From NCBI GenBank assembly GCA_013214705.1, contig JABSRZ010000004.1:248001-312000 (forward strand): a stretch of 64,000 nt of DNA. The letters run 5' to 3'. Origin of the DNA: Hyphomicrobiales bacterium. GTDB taxonomy: Bacteria; Pseudomonadota; Alphaproteobacteria; Rhizobiales; OSC116. This document shows positions 36,284 to 45,107 of the stretch, piece after piece; within the stretch, counting starts at the first letter, position 1; each line of letters opens with the position of its first letter. The notes beneath the pieces are model-generated. The model was given only the letters and a program-made list of their open reading frames with translations. It ran no database searches and was not told the origin of the DNA. A program made the position numbers and the translations under genes.

Positions 36284-36793
36284 CTATTCGGTATGAACAG
36301 CTTCACTGCCGCGTGATGTCGCTGCAATGCCGGTACGCGAAGCTTCTACCAAGCCCAACGGCTTCATTAAGTTGATAAATTGGGTGACTTTTTCAGTTCT
36401 GCCGGTAATTTCAAATATAAAGCTATCCACCGCCGCATCTACTGTATGAGCGCGAAAAGCCTCGGCCAAGCGCAACGCTTCGACTCTCTTCTGGCCAACG
36501 CCAGCAACTTTCACCAACGCCATTTCACGTTCTACAGAGGCCGTGCCCAATGACAGGTCGACCACGCTATGAACCGGCACTAACCGCACAATTTGTTGTT
36601 GAATCTGCGTGATAACTTTCTCATTACCGGTGGTCACAACGGTGATCCGAGACATGTTCGACACCGGGTCAATCTCACTAACCGTCAGGCTTTCAATGTT
36701 ATAACCGCGGGCAGAAAATAAGCCAATAACCCGCGCCAAAACGCCGGCTTCGTTATCTACCAATATAGAAAGTGTGTGATGATGATCTTGCAT
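36284..36793 (-). CDS. ilvN: Acetolactate synthase small subunit
   Basis: 169 residues: N-terminal ACT domain (LSILVDNEAGVLARVIGLFSARGYNIESL, the valine-binding region) and the conserved C-terminal ALS_ss_C domain ending LMKPLGLVEASRTG. It binds and regulates the large subunit encoded 11 bases upstream, giving valine feedback. AGGAAG precedes the ATG. Called ilvH in some genomes. Confidence 0.96.
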   Translation of the reverse strand: MQDHHHTLSILVDNEAGVLARVIGLFSARGYNIESLTVSEIDPVSNMSRITVVTTGNEKVITQIQQQIVRLVPVHSVVDLSLGTASVEREMALVKVAGVGQKRVEALRLAEAFRAHTVDAAVDSFIFEITGRTEKVTQFINLMKPLGLVEASRTGIAATSRGSEAVHTE

Positions 36794-36804
36794 AATTTTA
36801 CTTC

Positions 36805-38559
36805 CTATACCAATCTTTTGCCAGCGTCAGACACTTCGGTATCTGCCAAAACGTCTTCTAATATCATTTCGTTATGCACCGCGCCAGATGGAATCATCGG
36901 CAGGCAATTTGCATTCTTTTCGACCAACACATCAACCAATACTGGCCCGTTATAATCGATCATTTCTAATATTGTTTCATCTAATTTTGCCGGGTCAGAA
37001 ACTTGCAAACCCAAACAGCCAAACGCTTCGGCCATTTTAACAAAGTCAGGCAGGCTTTCGCTATATGTAGATGAATATCTTTCGCCGTGCAACAATTGTT
37101 GCCATTGGCGCACCATGCCCAAACGTTCATTGTTTAAAATGAATATTTTAATTGGCAAGCCAAACTGCATCGCTGTCGACATTTCTTGCATACACATTTG
37201 AATGCTGCCCTCGCCGGCTATATCCACAACCAACGCATCTGGGTGTGCCACTTGCACGCCAATGGCGGCTGGTAGGCCATAACCCATAGTGCCCAAACCG
37301 CCAGATGTCATCCATCTATTGGGCTCTTCAAATTTATAATGTTGCGCTGCCCACATTTGATGTTGGCCAACTTCAGTGGTGATATAAGTGTTTTTGTCTT
37401 TGGTCAGCTCGTATAAACGCTCAACCGCATATTGCGGCGCAATGACATCATCGGTTTTATTATAATCAAAACTACGGCGCGCGCGCCACGAGTTAATGTC
37501 TTTAAACCATGCATCAAGCGATGGTTGACCTTGGCTGCAATTGCCGTCTTTCCACAATTTAATCATATCCGCCAAAACAGATTTTACATCACCAATAATT
37601 GGCACATCCACCGGGATAATTTTACCAATGCTGCTAGGGTCAATGTCGATGTGAATTTTTTTGCTAAATGGCGCAAAGGCATCTACCCGGCCGGTGATGC
37701 GGTCATCAAACCGAGCGCCCACGCAAATCATCACATCGCAATCATGCATCGCCATATTGGCTTCATAACTTCCATGCATGCCCAACATGTTGAGCCATTT
37801 ATCGCCGGATGCCGGATAAGCACCTAAACCCATTAAAGTTGAGGTCACGGGAGCGCCAGTAAGCTCGACCAATTCTTGCAACAATTTCGAGGCCTCTGGG
37901 CCAGAATTTATAACCCCACCGCCAGTGTAGAAGATAGGTTTTTTGGCGTTTTTGATCAGGTTTATAGCTTCAGCTATTTGGTCTGCTGCGCCATCTGTTA
38001 TAGGGCGGTAGGTTTTATGCGACTTTACAATTTCGCCGGTATATACATATTCAGCAAATTGTACATCTTTAGGAATGTCCACCACCACTGGGCCGGGGCG
38101 GCCAGATGAGGCGATGTAAAACGCCTCGTGCAGTGTGCGTTCCAAATCTTCGACATTACGCACTAAATAATTATGTTTTGTGCACGAGCGGGTGATGCCA
38201 ACAATGTCAGCCTCCTGAAACGCATCGGTGCCAATAAGCGGCGTGCCAACTTGGCCGGTGATAACCACCATCGGAATGCTGTCGAGCAAAGCATCGGCAA
38301 TGCCGGTAATGGCGTTGGTTGCGCCGGGGCCCGAGGTTACCAAAACACAACCCACTTTGCCAGTCGAACGGGCATAGCCCTCGGCCGCATGGGTTGCGCC
38401 TTGCTCATGGCGCACTAAATAATGGTTGATATGATTTTGTTGGTAAATCGCGTCATAAATCGGCAACACAGCCCCGCCGGGATATCCAAATAATGTATCA
38501 ACACCCTGATCTTTCAGAGCCAGTAAAATAATTTCGGCGCCCGTGGCTTTCATCGACAT
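36805..38559 (-). CDS. ilvI: Acetolactate synthase large subunit
   Basis: About 584-residue thiamin-diphosphate enzyme. The N-terminal Pyr domain has GYPGGAVLPIYDA and RHEQGATHAAEGYAR with the catalytic glutamate, then a FAD-binding middle domain (MLGMHGSYEANMAMHDCD), and a C-terminal PP domain with the Mg/TPP motif GEGSIQMCMQE and a closing NNERLGMVRQWQ. It makes acetolactate from pyruvate. The track begins at a GTG three codons earlier; ATG at 38559 with AAAGG upstream is preferred. First gene of ilvI-ilvN-ilvC. Confidence 0.96.
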   Translation of the reverse strand: MSMKATGAEIILLALKDQGVDTLFGYPGGAVLPIYDAIYQQNHINHYLVRHEQGATHAAEGYARSTGKVGCVLVTSGPGATNAITGIADALLDSIPMVVITGQVGTPLIGTDAFQEADIVGITRSCTKHNYLVRNVEDLERTLHEAFYIASSGRPGPVVVDIPKDVQFAEYVYTGEIVKSHKTYRPITDGAADQIAEAINLIKNAKKPIFYTGGGVINSGPEASKLLQELVELTGAPVTSTLMGLGAYPASGDKWLNMLGMHGSYEANMAMHDCDVMICVGARFDDRITGRVDAFAPFSKKIHIDIDPSSIGKIIPVDVPIIGDVKSVLADMIKLWKDGNCSQGQPSLDAWFKDINSWRARRSFDYNKTDDVIAPQYAVERLYELTKDKNTYITTEVGQHQMWAAQHYKFEEPNRWMTSGGLGTMGYGLPAAIGVQVAHPDALVVDIAGEGSIQMCMQEMSTAMQFGLPIKIFILNNERLGMVRQWQQLLHGERYSSTYSESLPDFVKMAEAFGCLGLQVSDPAKLDETILEMIDYNGPVLVDVLVEKNANCLPMIPSGAVHNEMILEDVLADTEVSDAGKRLV

Positions 38560-38753
38560 TTTGTTCACTACCTTTACCCTGCATCAGCTTGATTTCACGA
38601 TTAAAACTCAAACAAATGACGCTATACTGGGTTTTATCTTAAATTTGACAATTATCCAATTAAAAAAACACAATAATTTAACCAAATAACATTCCACAAA
38701 CAAATGCCTGTCGAACACAGGTGTTTTAATCGCTAAAAATGCCCGCGTCAAGG

Positions 38754-39725
38754 CTAAATTGTTATTTTAGACAATATTATTGCCATTTTTCTTTCCGATT
38801 GTTGCTCATTAATGGAATTATAGGTAATTAAATTACTTTTCTGCCATGTCATTTGCCGTTTGGCATATCTGCGGCTTTCGGTTTTAGATTTTTCGATCGC
38901 CTCGGCCATATTGACATTGCCGACCAGCGCTTCATTTATTTGCCGCACACCAATGGCTTTTAGCGCCGTCATATCGGCTGGCAAGCCCATAGACATCAGT
39001 TTTTTAACTTCTTCCACGCCACCAAGTTCGAGCATTTGGTCGAACCTTTGGTTAATTCGGTCATATAAATATTGCCGCTCTGGCTGCAAAATAAACTTGT
39101 GCAGCTGCAAACCGGGCAGATTTGGCAAAAATTGTTTTAACGCGGTATTTTGTTGCCAATCGCTCAACATCCGTCCGCTGCTATGAAACACCTCCAACCC
39201 GCGGATGATGCGTTGTTTATCTTGCGGTTTAAGCCGCGCGGCAAGCACCGGGTCAACGGCGGTTAATTCTGCATATAAATCGCCCTCATAGCCACGCCAA
39301 TGGCTTCGTATATCGGCCGTTATATCAGGTATTGGCGAGATACCATCGACCAAGGAAGTGAAATATAGGCCGGTGCCACCAACAATGATCGGCACTTTAC
39401 CCTGTTGCACAATGTCGACAATTTCGGCACTAATTTGGGTTAGCCAATGGCCGACACTATAAGGTTCAGCTGCCGACATATGGCCAAATAACCGGTGTTC
39501 GGCTTGGCTTTCCTCGGCCACAGTTGGGCGCGCAGACATAATCCGCAATTCTTTATAGACTTGCATGCTATCGGCATTTAACAGCACGCCATTAAATTTA
39601 TTTGCCAGCGATATGGCAACAGAAGACTTGCCACTTGCCGTTGCGCCTGCAATAAGAATGATATGGCAGTTATGCGCGGCATCTAGCTGTATATAATCGC
39701 CAATATTTTTAAAAGGAATGCTCAT
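38754..39725 (-). CDS. miaA: tRNA dimethylallyltransferase
   Basis: 323 residues: P-loop AGATASGKSS, the substrate-binding NADSMQVYKELRI region, GGTGLYFTSLVDGI, and the anticodon-loop-binding C-terminal part (VGNVNMAEAIEKSKTESRRYAKRQMTW). It adds the isopentenyl group to A37 of tRNAs reading UNN codons. The only usable ATG overlaps the divergent serB start by two bases, and no ribosome-binding site is visible upstream. The N-terminus therefore rests on lack of alternatives. The N-terminal extension before the P-loop (about 20 residues) is longer than usual. Confidence 0.93.
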   Translation of the reverse strand: MSIPFKNIGDYIQLDAAHNCHIILIAGATASGKSSVAISLANKFNGVLLNADSMQVYKELRIMSARPTVAEESQAEHRLFGHMSAAEPYSVGHWLTQISAEIVDIVQQGKVPIIVGGTGLYFTSLVDGISPIPDITADIRSHWRGYEGDLYAELTAVDPVLAARLKPQDKQRIIRGLEVFHSSGRMLSDWQQNTALKQFLPNLPGLQLHKFILQPERQYLYDRINQRFDQMLELGGVEEVKKLMSMGLPADMTALKAIGVRQINEALVGNVNMAEAIEKSKTESRRYAKRQMTWQKSNLITYNSINEQQSERKMAIILSKITI

Positions 39726-40614
39726 GGTCTATTTGATTACCCTAATAACGCCAAAAAGTAAAAAGGCAATTACACCTGAGCTGTTGGTTAAAATCAAACA
39801 CATTATTGGCGATGATTTTATCGCCACCAAATGGCTCGCACCAGATGAAGCGCTAGACATTGAACTAAGCGCGCCCCTAAGCGCCGGCATGCAGACAAAA
39901 ATATTGTCTTTAATCACCCCATTGCCGATAGATTATGCCTTTCAGGACGCGGCAAACCGCAAGAAAAAACTGCTCATCGCCGATATGGATAGCACCATGA
40001 TTGGCCAAGAATGCATCGACGAATTGGCCGATTTTATGGGCATAAAAGCCAAAGTATCGGAAATTACCGAGCGCTCTATGCGCGATGAGCTAGATTTTGA
40101 CACCGCCCTAAGACAACGTGTTAGCTTGCTAAAAGGCATGCCACGTAGCGCTTTGCAAAGTGTATTTGATGCCAATATCAGCCTTAATCATGGCGCGCGG
40201 ACTTTGGTGCAAACCATGCAGGCCAACGGCGCTTATACGGCTTTGGTTTCGGGCGGCTTTACATTTTTTACGGAACAAGTGCAAAAACAAACTGGCTTTG
40301 ACACCATCCGCGCCAATATATTAAATTTCGAGCAAGACAAGCTCGATGGCAGCGTGGCCGAACCTATTTTAGGCCGGCAAGCCAAACTAGATGCGATGAA
40401 TGAATTTTGCGCCATGCGGGGCATAAAGCTTAGCGACGCATTGGCAGTGGGCGATGGGGCGAATGATTTAGCCATGTTGACCCATGCTGGCCTCGGTGTG
40501 GCCTACCACGCCAAACCGATAGTCGCCAAGCAAGCCAAAGTGGCCATAAACCATGGCGACTTGACCTCATTGCTATATTTGCAGGGCTATAAGAGTTCAG
40601 AATTTAAACACTAA
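39724..40614 (+). CDS. serB: Phosphoserine phosphatase
   Basis: About 296 residues. An N-terminal ACT-like regulatory part (to about 80) is followed by a HAD phosphatase with motif I DMDSTMIGQECIDELAD, motif II SGGFTFF, the lysine region and motif III VGDGANDLAML. It makes serine from phosphoserine. AAGGA lies 7 bases before the ATG at 39724; the track starts two codons earlier. It is head-to-head with miaA, sharing the start region, and converges with the lipoprotein gene, overlapping it by 4 bases. Confidence 0.95.
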   Translation: MVYLITLITPKSKKAITPELLVKIKHIIGDDFIATKWLAPDEALDIELSAPLSAGMQTKILSLITPLPIDYAFQDAANRKKKLLIADMDSTMIGQECIDELADFMGIKAKVSEITERSMRDELDFDTALRQRVSLLKGMPRSALQSVFDANISLNHGARTLVQTMQANGAYTALVSGGFTFFTEQVQKQTGFDTIRANILNFEQDKLDGSVAEPILGRQAKLDAMNEFCAMRGIKLSDALAVGDGANDLAMLTHAGLGVAYHAKPIVAKQAKVAINHGDLTSLLYLQGYKSSEFKH

Positions 40615-41078
40615 GCTTTGGCGTCACTCAAAGCTTCGCGCTCGGCATCGCTAAGTGAGAAATAACGGTTACATTCATTCACGCCGCTAATAACCTCTAA
40701 AGTTTTCATCACATTTGCTGATGTAGTTTCAATGCGCAAAATACACTGGTAATTATAAAATTTACTGGCTTCGGTGATCACTTTATTGACAAATTGACCC
40801 GGAAGATACGTGTGAGGCACTTGAACCACATAGGTTTGGCCGACAATTTCGACCACTCGTAATTTAGACTGCCAACTATAGGCTTTGGTGCCTTGGCTAT
40901 TTTTTGCCTGAAACTCACCTTTGCCAAACCTAAAGAAAAAGTCGCCAATTTTTTTGCCTTGCCATTTGGCCAGCGCAACGCTCACTTCTTCTTTAACATC
41001 AATAATGGTGAAACAAGATGCAAGTCCCATCGAAAGTACGGCAACAGCTGCCAATTTTGTAAAATTTTGAATTTTCAT
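40611..41078 (-). CDS. Predicted lipoprotein of unknown function
   Basis: About 155 residues with a lipoprotein signal peptide (hydrophobic AAVAVLSMGLASC, lipobox LASC with Cys as the mature N-terminus). The mature part is a mixed alpha/beta domain with two cysteines (YQCILRIE, VNECNRYF). No family recognised. GAGGG lies 5 bases before the ATG at 41078; the track's TTG start is not used. It follows the degP terminator and is probably expressed separately, anchored in the outer or inner membrane. Confidence 0.7.
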   Translation of the reverse strand: MKIQNFTKLAAVAVLSMGLASCFTIIDVKEEVSVALAKWQGKKIGDFFFRFGKGEFQAKNSQGTKAYSWQSKLRVVEIVGQTYVVQVPHTYLPGQFVNKVITEASKFYNYQCILRIETTSANVMKTLEVISGVNECNRYFSLSDAEREALSDAKA

Positions 41079-41105
41079 AATATCCCTCAATACTGATATT
41101 CAAAC

Positions 41106-41136
41106 AAAAAAATGGAGGGAAATATATTCCCCCCAT
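41106..41136 (-). terminator. degP terminator
   Basis: On the minus strand ATGGGGGGAA TATAT TTCCCTCCAT forms a 10-bp stem (one G-U pair) followed by seven T. It lies 16 bases beyond the degP stop. Confidence 0.85.
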
Positions 41137-41151
41137 CATCTTAATTAATGT

Positions 41152-42711
41152 TCATTCGATTGGCAATGCCACATATCGAATGCCACCGCTAATGGTCTCG
41201 ACAAGTAGCAAAATAGTTTTGCGTTCCTTGCCTTTCATTTGGGCGATTTTATCGTTCAGCTCTTTATAAGTATTCACCTCACTTTGAGCGGCTTCTAAAA
41301 TGCGGTCACCCGGGCGCAGGGCTTTTTCTTCGGCCGCGCTGCCTTCATCAACATCAACCACCATCAAACCTTTTGTGCCTTCATCAAGCTTAAATTGTTC
41401 GATAATTTCATCGGTTAATTCTTGCAATTGCAGTCCTAGTATATTCTCGCCTTCAATTTTAAGTTTACTTTTTTCGCCTTCGGCTTCGGCCTTCATTTTA
41501 GCTTCGCCATCTTTTAACAAACCGACTGTCACTTTAAGTTCTACCTCTTCGCCATCACGAATGACCACAACTGTAATTTCCTTGTCTATTTCAGTTTCGG
41601 CCACAATTCTTGGCAGTTCAACCTGAGATTTCACCTCTTTACCATCAAATCTAATGATGACATCTTGGAGCTCAATGCCAGCATCTTCCGCCGGGCTATC
41701 GTTAAAGATCTTGGTCACAAACGCGCCCGTTGCTTCGTCCATACCGAGGCTTTCGGCAATATCTTCAGTCACGTTGCGAATGATAACCCCCAACCAACCA
41801 CGGCGGGTTGTGCCAAATTCTTTTAGCTGCTCAATAACCGGCACAACTGTCGATGCCGGGATGGAAAACCCAATGCCCACACTGCCGCCAGTTGGTGATA
41901 TAATGGCAGCATTCACGCCCACAACTTCACCATCTAGGTTAAACAATGGCCCGCCGCTATTGCCTTTGTTAATGGCCGCGTCGGTTTGGATGAAATCATC
42001 ATAAGGGCCAGAATTAATGTTGCGGTTTTGCGCCGATACAATGCCGGCACTTACCGACACGCCTAAGCCAAATGGGTTGCCAATCGTCACCACCCATGAG
42101 CCGGTGCGCAATTTACGGTCATCGCCAAATTTAACAAATTTAAGCTCTCTGCCGGCGTCTATTTTAAGCAAGGCAATGTCAGATTTTTTGTCAGAACCAA
42201 TCACTTTTGCAATCAATTCTTCGCCATCATGCATCACTATGGTAATTTCTTCGGCATCGGCAATCACATGTTCATTGGTCACCACAAAACCGTCGGCAGA
42301 TATTATAAACCCAGAGCCTAAAGAGCCAATGGTTTCACGTTTGCCTTTTTTCTCATCGGGTTTTTCGCCATCTTTATTTTGCTGGTCTTTATTTTGGTTA
42401 TCTTTGAATAGTTTTTCGTTAAAAAATTCCTTTAACAAATCTTCAAACGGTGAGCCTTCGGGTATATTCCTCAAATTTGGCGATTGAGATCGGCGGTCAT
42501 TAGTATCAACCAGCCGCGTGGTAGAAATATTCACCACCGCTTCTAAATTTTCTTCGACCATGTCGGCAATGGTATCTGGCCCCAAACCAATGGCCGCGCT
42601 GCTGGTTACATTAAATAAAGATATAAAAACAATGGAAGCAACCGCCATGGTTTTTGTAGATTTTGTGATAAATTGTTGCCCAATTGTCGCGATTTCAGTG
42701 GCGATGCTCAT
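41152..42711 (-). CDS. degP: DegP/HtrA-type periplasmic serine protease
   Basis: 519 residues: a signal/anchor segment (about 20-40), an S1 protease domain with catalytic His148 (TNEHVIADA), Asp178 (KSDIALLKI) and Ser252 (GNSGGPLF), then two PDZ domains (GWLGVIIRN onward and GLMVVDVDEGSAA onward). A charged insert rich in Asn, Lys and Glu (about 95-125) sits before the catalytic core, typical of the LA loop of DegP. It degrades or refolds misfolded envelope proteins. GGAGAATAACTCA precedes the ATG. It follows hflK-hflC. Confidence 0.93.
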   Translation of the reverse strand: MSIATEIATIGQQFITKSTKTMAVASIVFISLFNVTSSAAIGLGPDTIADMVEENLEAVVNISTTRLVDTNDRRSQSPNLRNIPEGSPFEDLLKEFFNEKLFKDNQNKDQQNKDGEKPDEKKGKRETIGSLGSGFIISADGFVVTNEHVIADAEEITIVMHDGEELIAKVIGSDKKSDIALLKIDAGRELKFVKFGDDRKLRTGSWVVTIGNPFGLGVSVSAGIVSAQNRNINSGPYDDFIQTDAAINKGNSGGPLFNLDGEVVGVNAAIISPTGGSVGIGFSIPASTVVPVIEQLKEFGTTRRGWLGVIIRNVTEDIAESLGMDEATGAFVTKIFNDSPAEDAGIELQDVIIRFDGKEVKSQVELPRIVAETEIDKEITVVVIRDGEEVELKVTVGLLKDGEAKMKAEAEGEKSKLKIEGENILGLQLQELTDEIIEQFKLDEGTKGLMVVDVDEGSAAEEKALRPGDRILEAAQSEVNTYKELNDKIAQMKGKERKTILLLVETISGGIRYVALPIE

Positions 42712-42843
42712 TGAGTTATTCTCCTTATAGATTTAATTATACAGGCCATCAACCTAAGCTTAAATATGGCGTTAAATGGGGCATAAATGCGGCTAGCGCA
42801 TCACAAATGTGTGATTTGCAACAATTATGTATATTTTTAGGCG

Positions 42844-42872
42844 AAAAAAAAGAGCAAGGAAAACCTTGCTCT
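42844..42872 (-). terminator. hflC terminator
   Basis: On the minus strand AGAGCAAGG TTTT CCTTGCTCT forms a perfect 9-bp stem followed by a run of T (complement of 42844-42850). It separates hflKC from degP, so degP must have its own promoter or rely on read-through. Confidence 0.9.
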
Positions 42873-42921
42873 CTTGAAATTATATAACCATTGATAAATT
42901 TACAATGACTATTAGCGGCGA

Positions 42922-43782
42922 CTATTGACGACTTTTGTTAAAATAGCTGAAAAAGTCTGAATCGGGTGACAATACCAAAGATGTATTGCTGCCACTCAGG
43001 CTGTTTTCATAAGCTATCATCGAACGATAGAATTTGAAAAATTCAGGGTCTTTGCCATAAGCTTCGGCAAAAATTTTGTTTTTCTCAGCATCGCCTTGAC
43101 CACGTAGGATATCACCTTCTTGGCGGGCTAGCGCCACAATAACTGTGGCTTCTTTATCTGACTCAGCACGTATACGTTTGGCAATTTGCGCGCCTGTGGC
43201 TCTATGCTCAGCAGCCTCTTGTTGGCGTTCAGTTTGCATACGGCTAAATACGCTGGCGCTGTTGGCTTCTGGCAAGTCAGCACGGCGAATTTTCACATCC
43301 ACAATCTCGACACCAAAATCGACAGATTCGGCATTGGCTTGCGATGCAATGCGCAACATAAGCTCAGCACGTTTATCACGCACCACAGATACCAAGCTTT
43401 CACCACCCATAACCCGGCGCACGGCAGAGTTAAGAATTGTTGACAATCGCGAGTTAGCAGCAGCAATGTTACCACCGGCAGCTTGTACAAATTTAAGCGG
43501 ATCTACAATGCGGTAACGGGCAAATGCATCGACAACCAGACGTTTTTGGTTGGCTGTGATCACTTCTTGCTCGGGGCTATCTAGCGACAATAGACGTTTG
43601 TCGATATAACGGGCATCTTCATAGAATGGGATTTTAAAATAAAGCCCAGGCTCAGTAAGCGCCCGATCAAATTTACCCACTTGGAAAATAAGTACTTGCT
43701 GGGTTTGATGCACTGTAAAGGCAGACATATAAGCGCCAATGGCCACAATGGCAGCAATAATAAGGGATAGACCTTTTAACAT
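42922..43782 (-). CDS. hflC: HflC, subunit of the HflKC membrane complex
   Basis: 286 residues: one N-terminal membrane helix (LSLIIAAIVAIGAYMSAFTV), then an SPFH/Band-7 domain (FQVGKFDRALTEPGLYFKIPF, SPEQEVITANQKRLVVDAFARYRI) and a long coiled-coil tail (RMQTERQQEAAEHRATGAQIAKRIRAE). With HflK it forms the membrane cage that regulates the FtsH protease. Start and hflK stop share one base (TAATG), so the two are translationally coupled. Confidence 0.95.
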   Translation of the reverse strand: MLKGLSLIIAAIVAIGAYMSAFTVHQTQQVLIFQVGKFDRALTEPGLYFKIPFYEDARYIDKRLLSLDSPEQEVITANQKRLVVDAFARYRIVDPLKFVQAAGGNIAAANSRLSTILNSAVRRVMGGESLVSVVRDKRAELMLRIASQANAESVDFGVEIVDVKIRRADLPEANSASVFSRMQTERQQEAAEHRATGAQIAKRIRAESDKEATVIVALARQEGDILRGQGDAEKNKIFAEAYGKDPEFFKFYRSMIAYENSLSGSNTSLVLSPDSDFFSYFNKSRQ

Positions 43783-44894
43783 TAGTTTGTTCCTTTATTA
43801 GTTTTGATCAGCTCGTTAAGCGGTAAATAGGGCACAATTCCATTGCTGCCTTCGCTGTCCAAAATAATCTTATTGGTGTTCATATATATACGCTCTAATG
43901 TTTCAAGATATATACGGTCACGCGTCACTTGCGGGGCTTTGGCATATTCTTCATATACGCTTATAAACCGAGCAGCTTGGCCAGTAGCTTCAGCCACTAC
44001 AGATTGTTTGTAAGCCTCGGCACGTTGCACAATTTGTTGCGCATTACCTGTGGCTTGCGGAATAACCTGATTGCTATAAGCATGCGCTTCGTTGACCATT
44101 CTTTCTTGGTCAATACGCGCGGCTTGCACATCGTTAAACGAGTCGATAACCTCAGCTGGTGCTTCTACTTTTTGTAGTTGAACCTGGGTAATTTCAATAC
44201 CTGAAACATAAAAATCGAGCGACGATTGCATCAACACAAACACGGCTTCTTCAGTTTTTTGACGGGCTTGAGTTAGAATCGGTTGCAAGTTAGAGCGGCC
44301 AACAACCTCACGAATAGCACTTTCGGCAATCATTTTAACGGTACTGGCAGGTTGCTGTACGTTAAACAAATAATCCGTCGCGCCATCGCTTTTAATGCGC
44401 CAAAACACTGTAAAGTTAACGTCTACAATATTTTCGTCGCCAGTCAGCATGTGGCTTTCATTTTGGCCAGTACGTGAATTTGAGCCAACACTAGTTTGGC
44501 GAACTGTCAACACGTTAGGTGTCAGCACTGTTTCAATCGGGTATGGCAAATGATAGTTAATGCCCGGCAGCGAAGTAGAAACGGCTTTACCAAAACGCAA
44601 CACAACGCCTTGCTCGGCAGGTTGCACAATATATATGCCAGTGGCTAACCAACCGACAAATAACAATGCCACCACAATGATAAAGCCTAGCGGGCCAAAA
44701 CCACCCGGCATAACTTCTTTTAATTTTTGTTGGCCTTTGCGAATTATTTCTTCCAATTCAGGCGGGGTGTTGTTATTGCCGCCCGAAGGAGGCTTGCCCC
44801 AAGGCCCCTGATTTTTAGGGCCATTATTACCACTGCCATTAGAGCCAGATGAATTACCACCAGTTCCCCAAGGGTCTTTACCGTCATTAGACAT
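43782..44894 (-). CDS. hflK: HflK, subunit of the HflKC membrane complex
   Basis: 370 residues. A Gly/Asn/Pro-rich cytoplasmic N-terminus (to about 45) is followed by a membrane helix (FIIVVALLFVGWLATGIYIV), an SPFH domain (VVLRFGKAVSTSLPGINYHLPYPIE) and the coiled coil with RIDQERMVNEAHAYSNQVIPQA. Partner of HflC in the FtsH-controlling complex. AAAGGAAC precedes the ATG. It is divergent from mrp across 213 bases, in which no clear regulator site was found. Confidence 0.95.
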   Translation of the reverse strand: MSNDGKDPWGTGGNSSGSNGSGNNGPKNQGPWGKPPSGGNNNTPPELEEIIRKGQQKLKEVMPGGFGPLGFIIVVALLFVGWLATGIYIVQPAEQGVVLRFGKAVSTSLPGINYHLPYPIETVLTPNVLTVRQTSVGSNSRTGQNESHMLTGDENIVDVNFTVFWRIKSDGATDYLFNVQQPASTVKMIAESAIREVVGRSNLQPILTQARQKTEEAVFVLMQSSLDFYVSGIEITQVQLQKVEAPAEVIDSFNDVQAARIDQERMVNEAHAYSNQVIPQATGNAQQIVQRAEAYKQSVVAEATGQAARFISVYEEYAKAPQVTRDRIYLETLERIYMNTNKIILDSEGSNGIVPYLPLNELIKTNKGTN

Positions 44895-45107
44895 TTAAGT
44901 TCCTTTCGCTTAAGCTTTTTAGGGCTTCACATCTTTAATCTGATACCAACTTTATAAGCAAGGCTGTATTGAAGAGCAAGCCTAATGCTTAAAATTAACC
45001 AAATAAACCAAAGTTGGACAATTTGTCACCTTTTAAATAATCATTACATGCTTTATATCAAGGTCTAACGATTTATAATTTGTATTTTTATTGGATAAAT
45101 AATCACT

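Noticed and set aside
38701-38740. Short hairpin (CCTGT-GTTCG-ACAGG) between miaA and ilvI as a terminator
   Set aside because: Stem is only five pairs and lacks a proper U-tract, so it is not listed as a feature.
44940-45040. Inverted CCAACTTT / AAAGTTGG pair between hflK and mrp
   Set aside because: Eight-base arms about 60 bases apart with no supporting context; likely chance.
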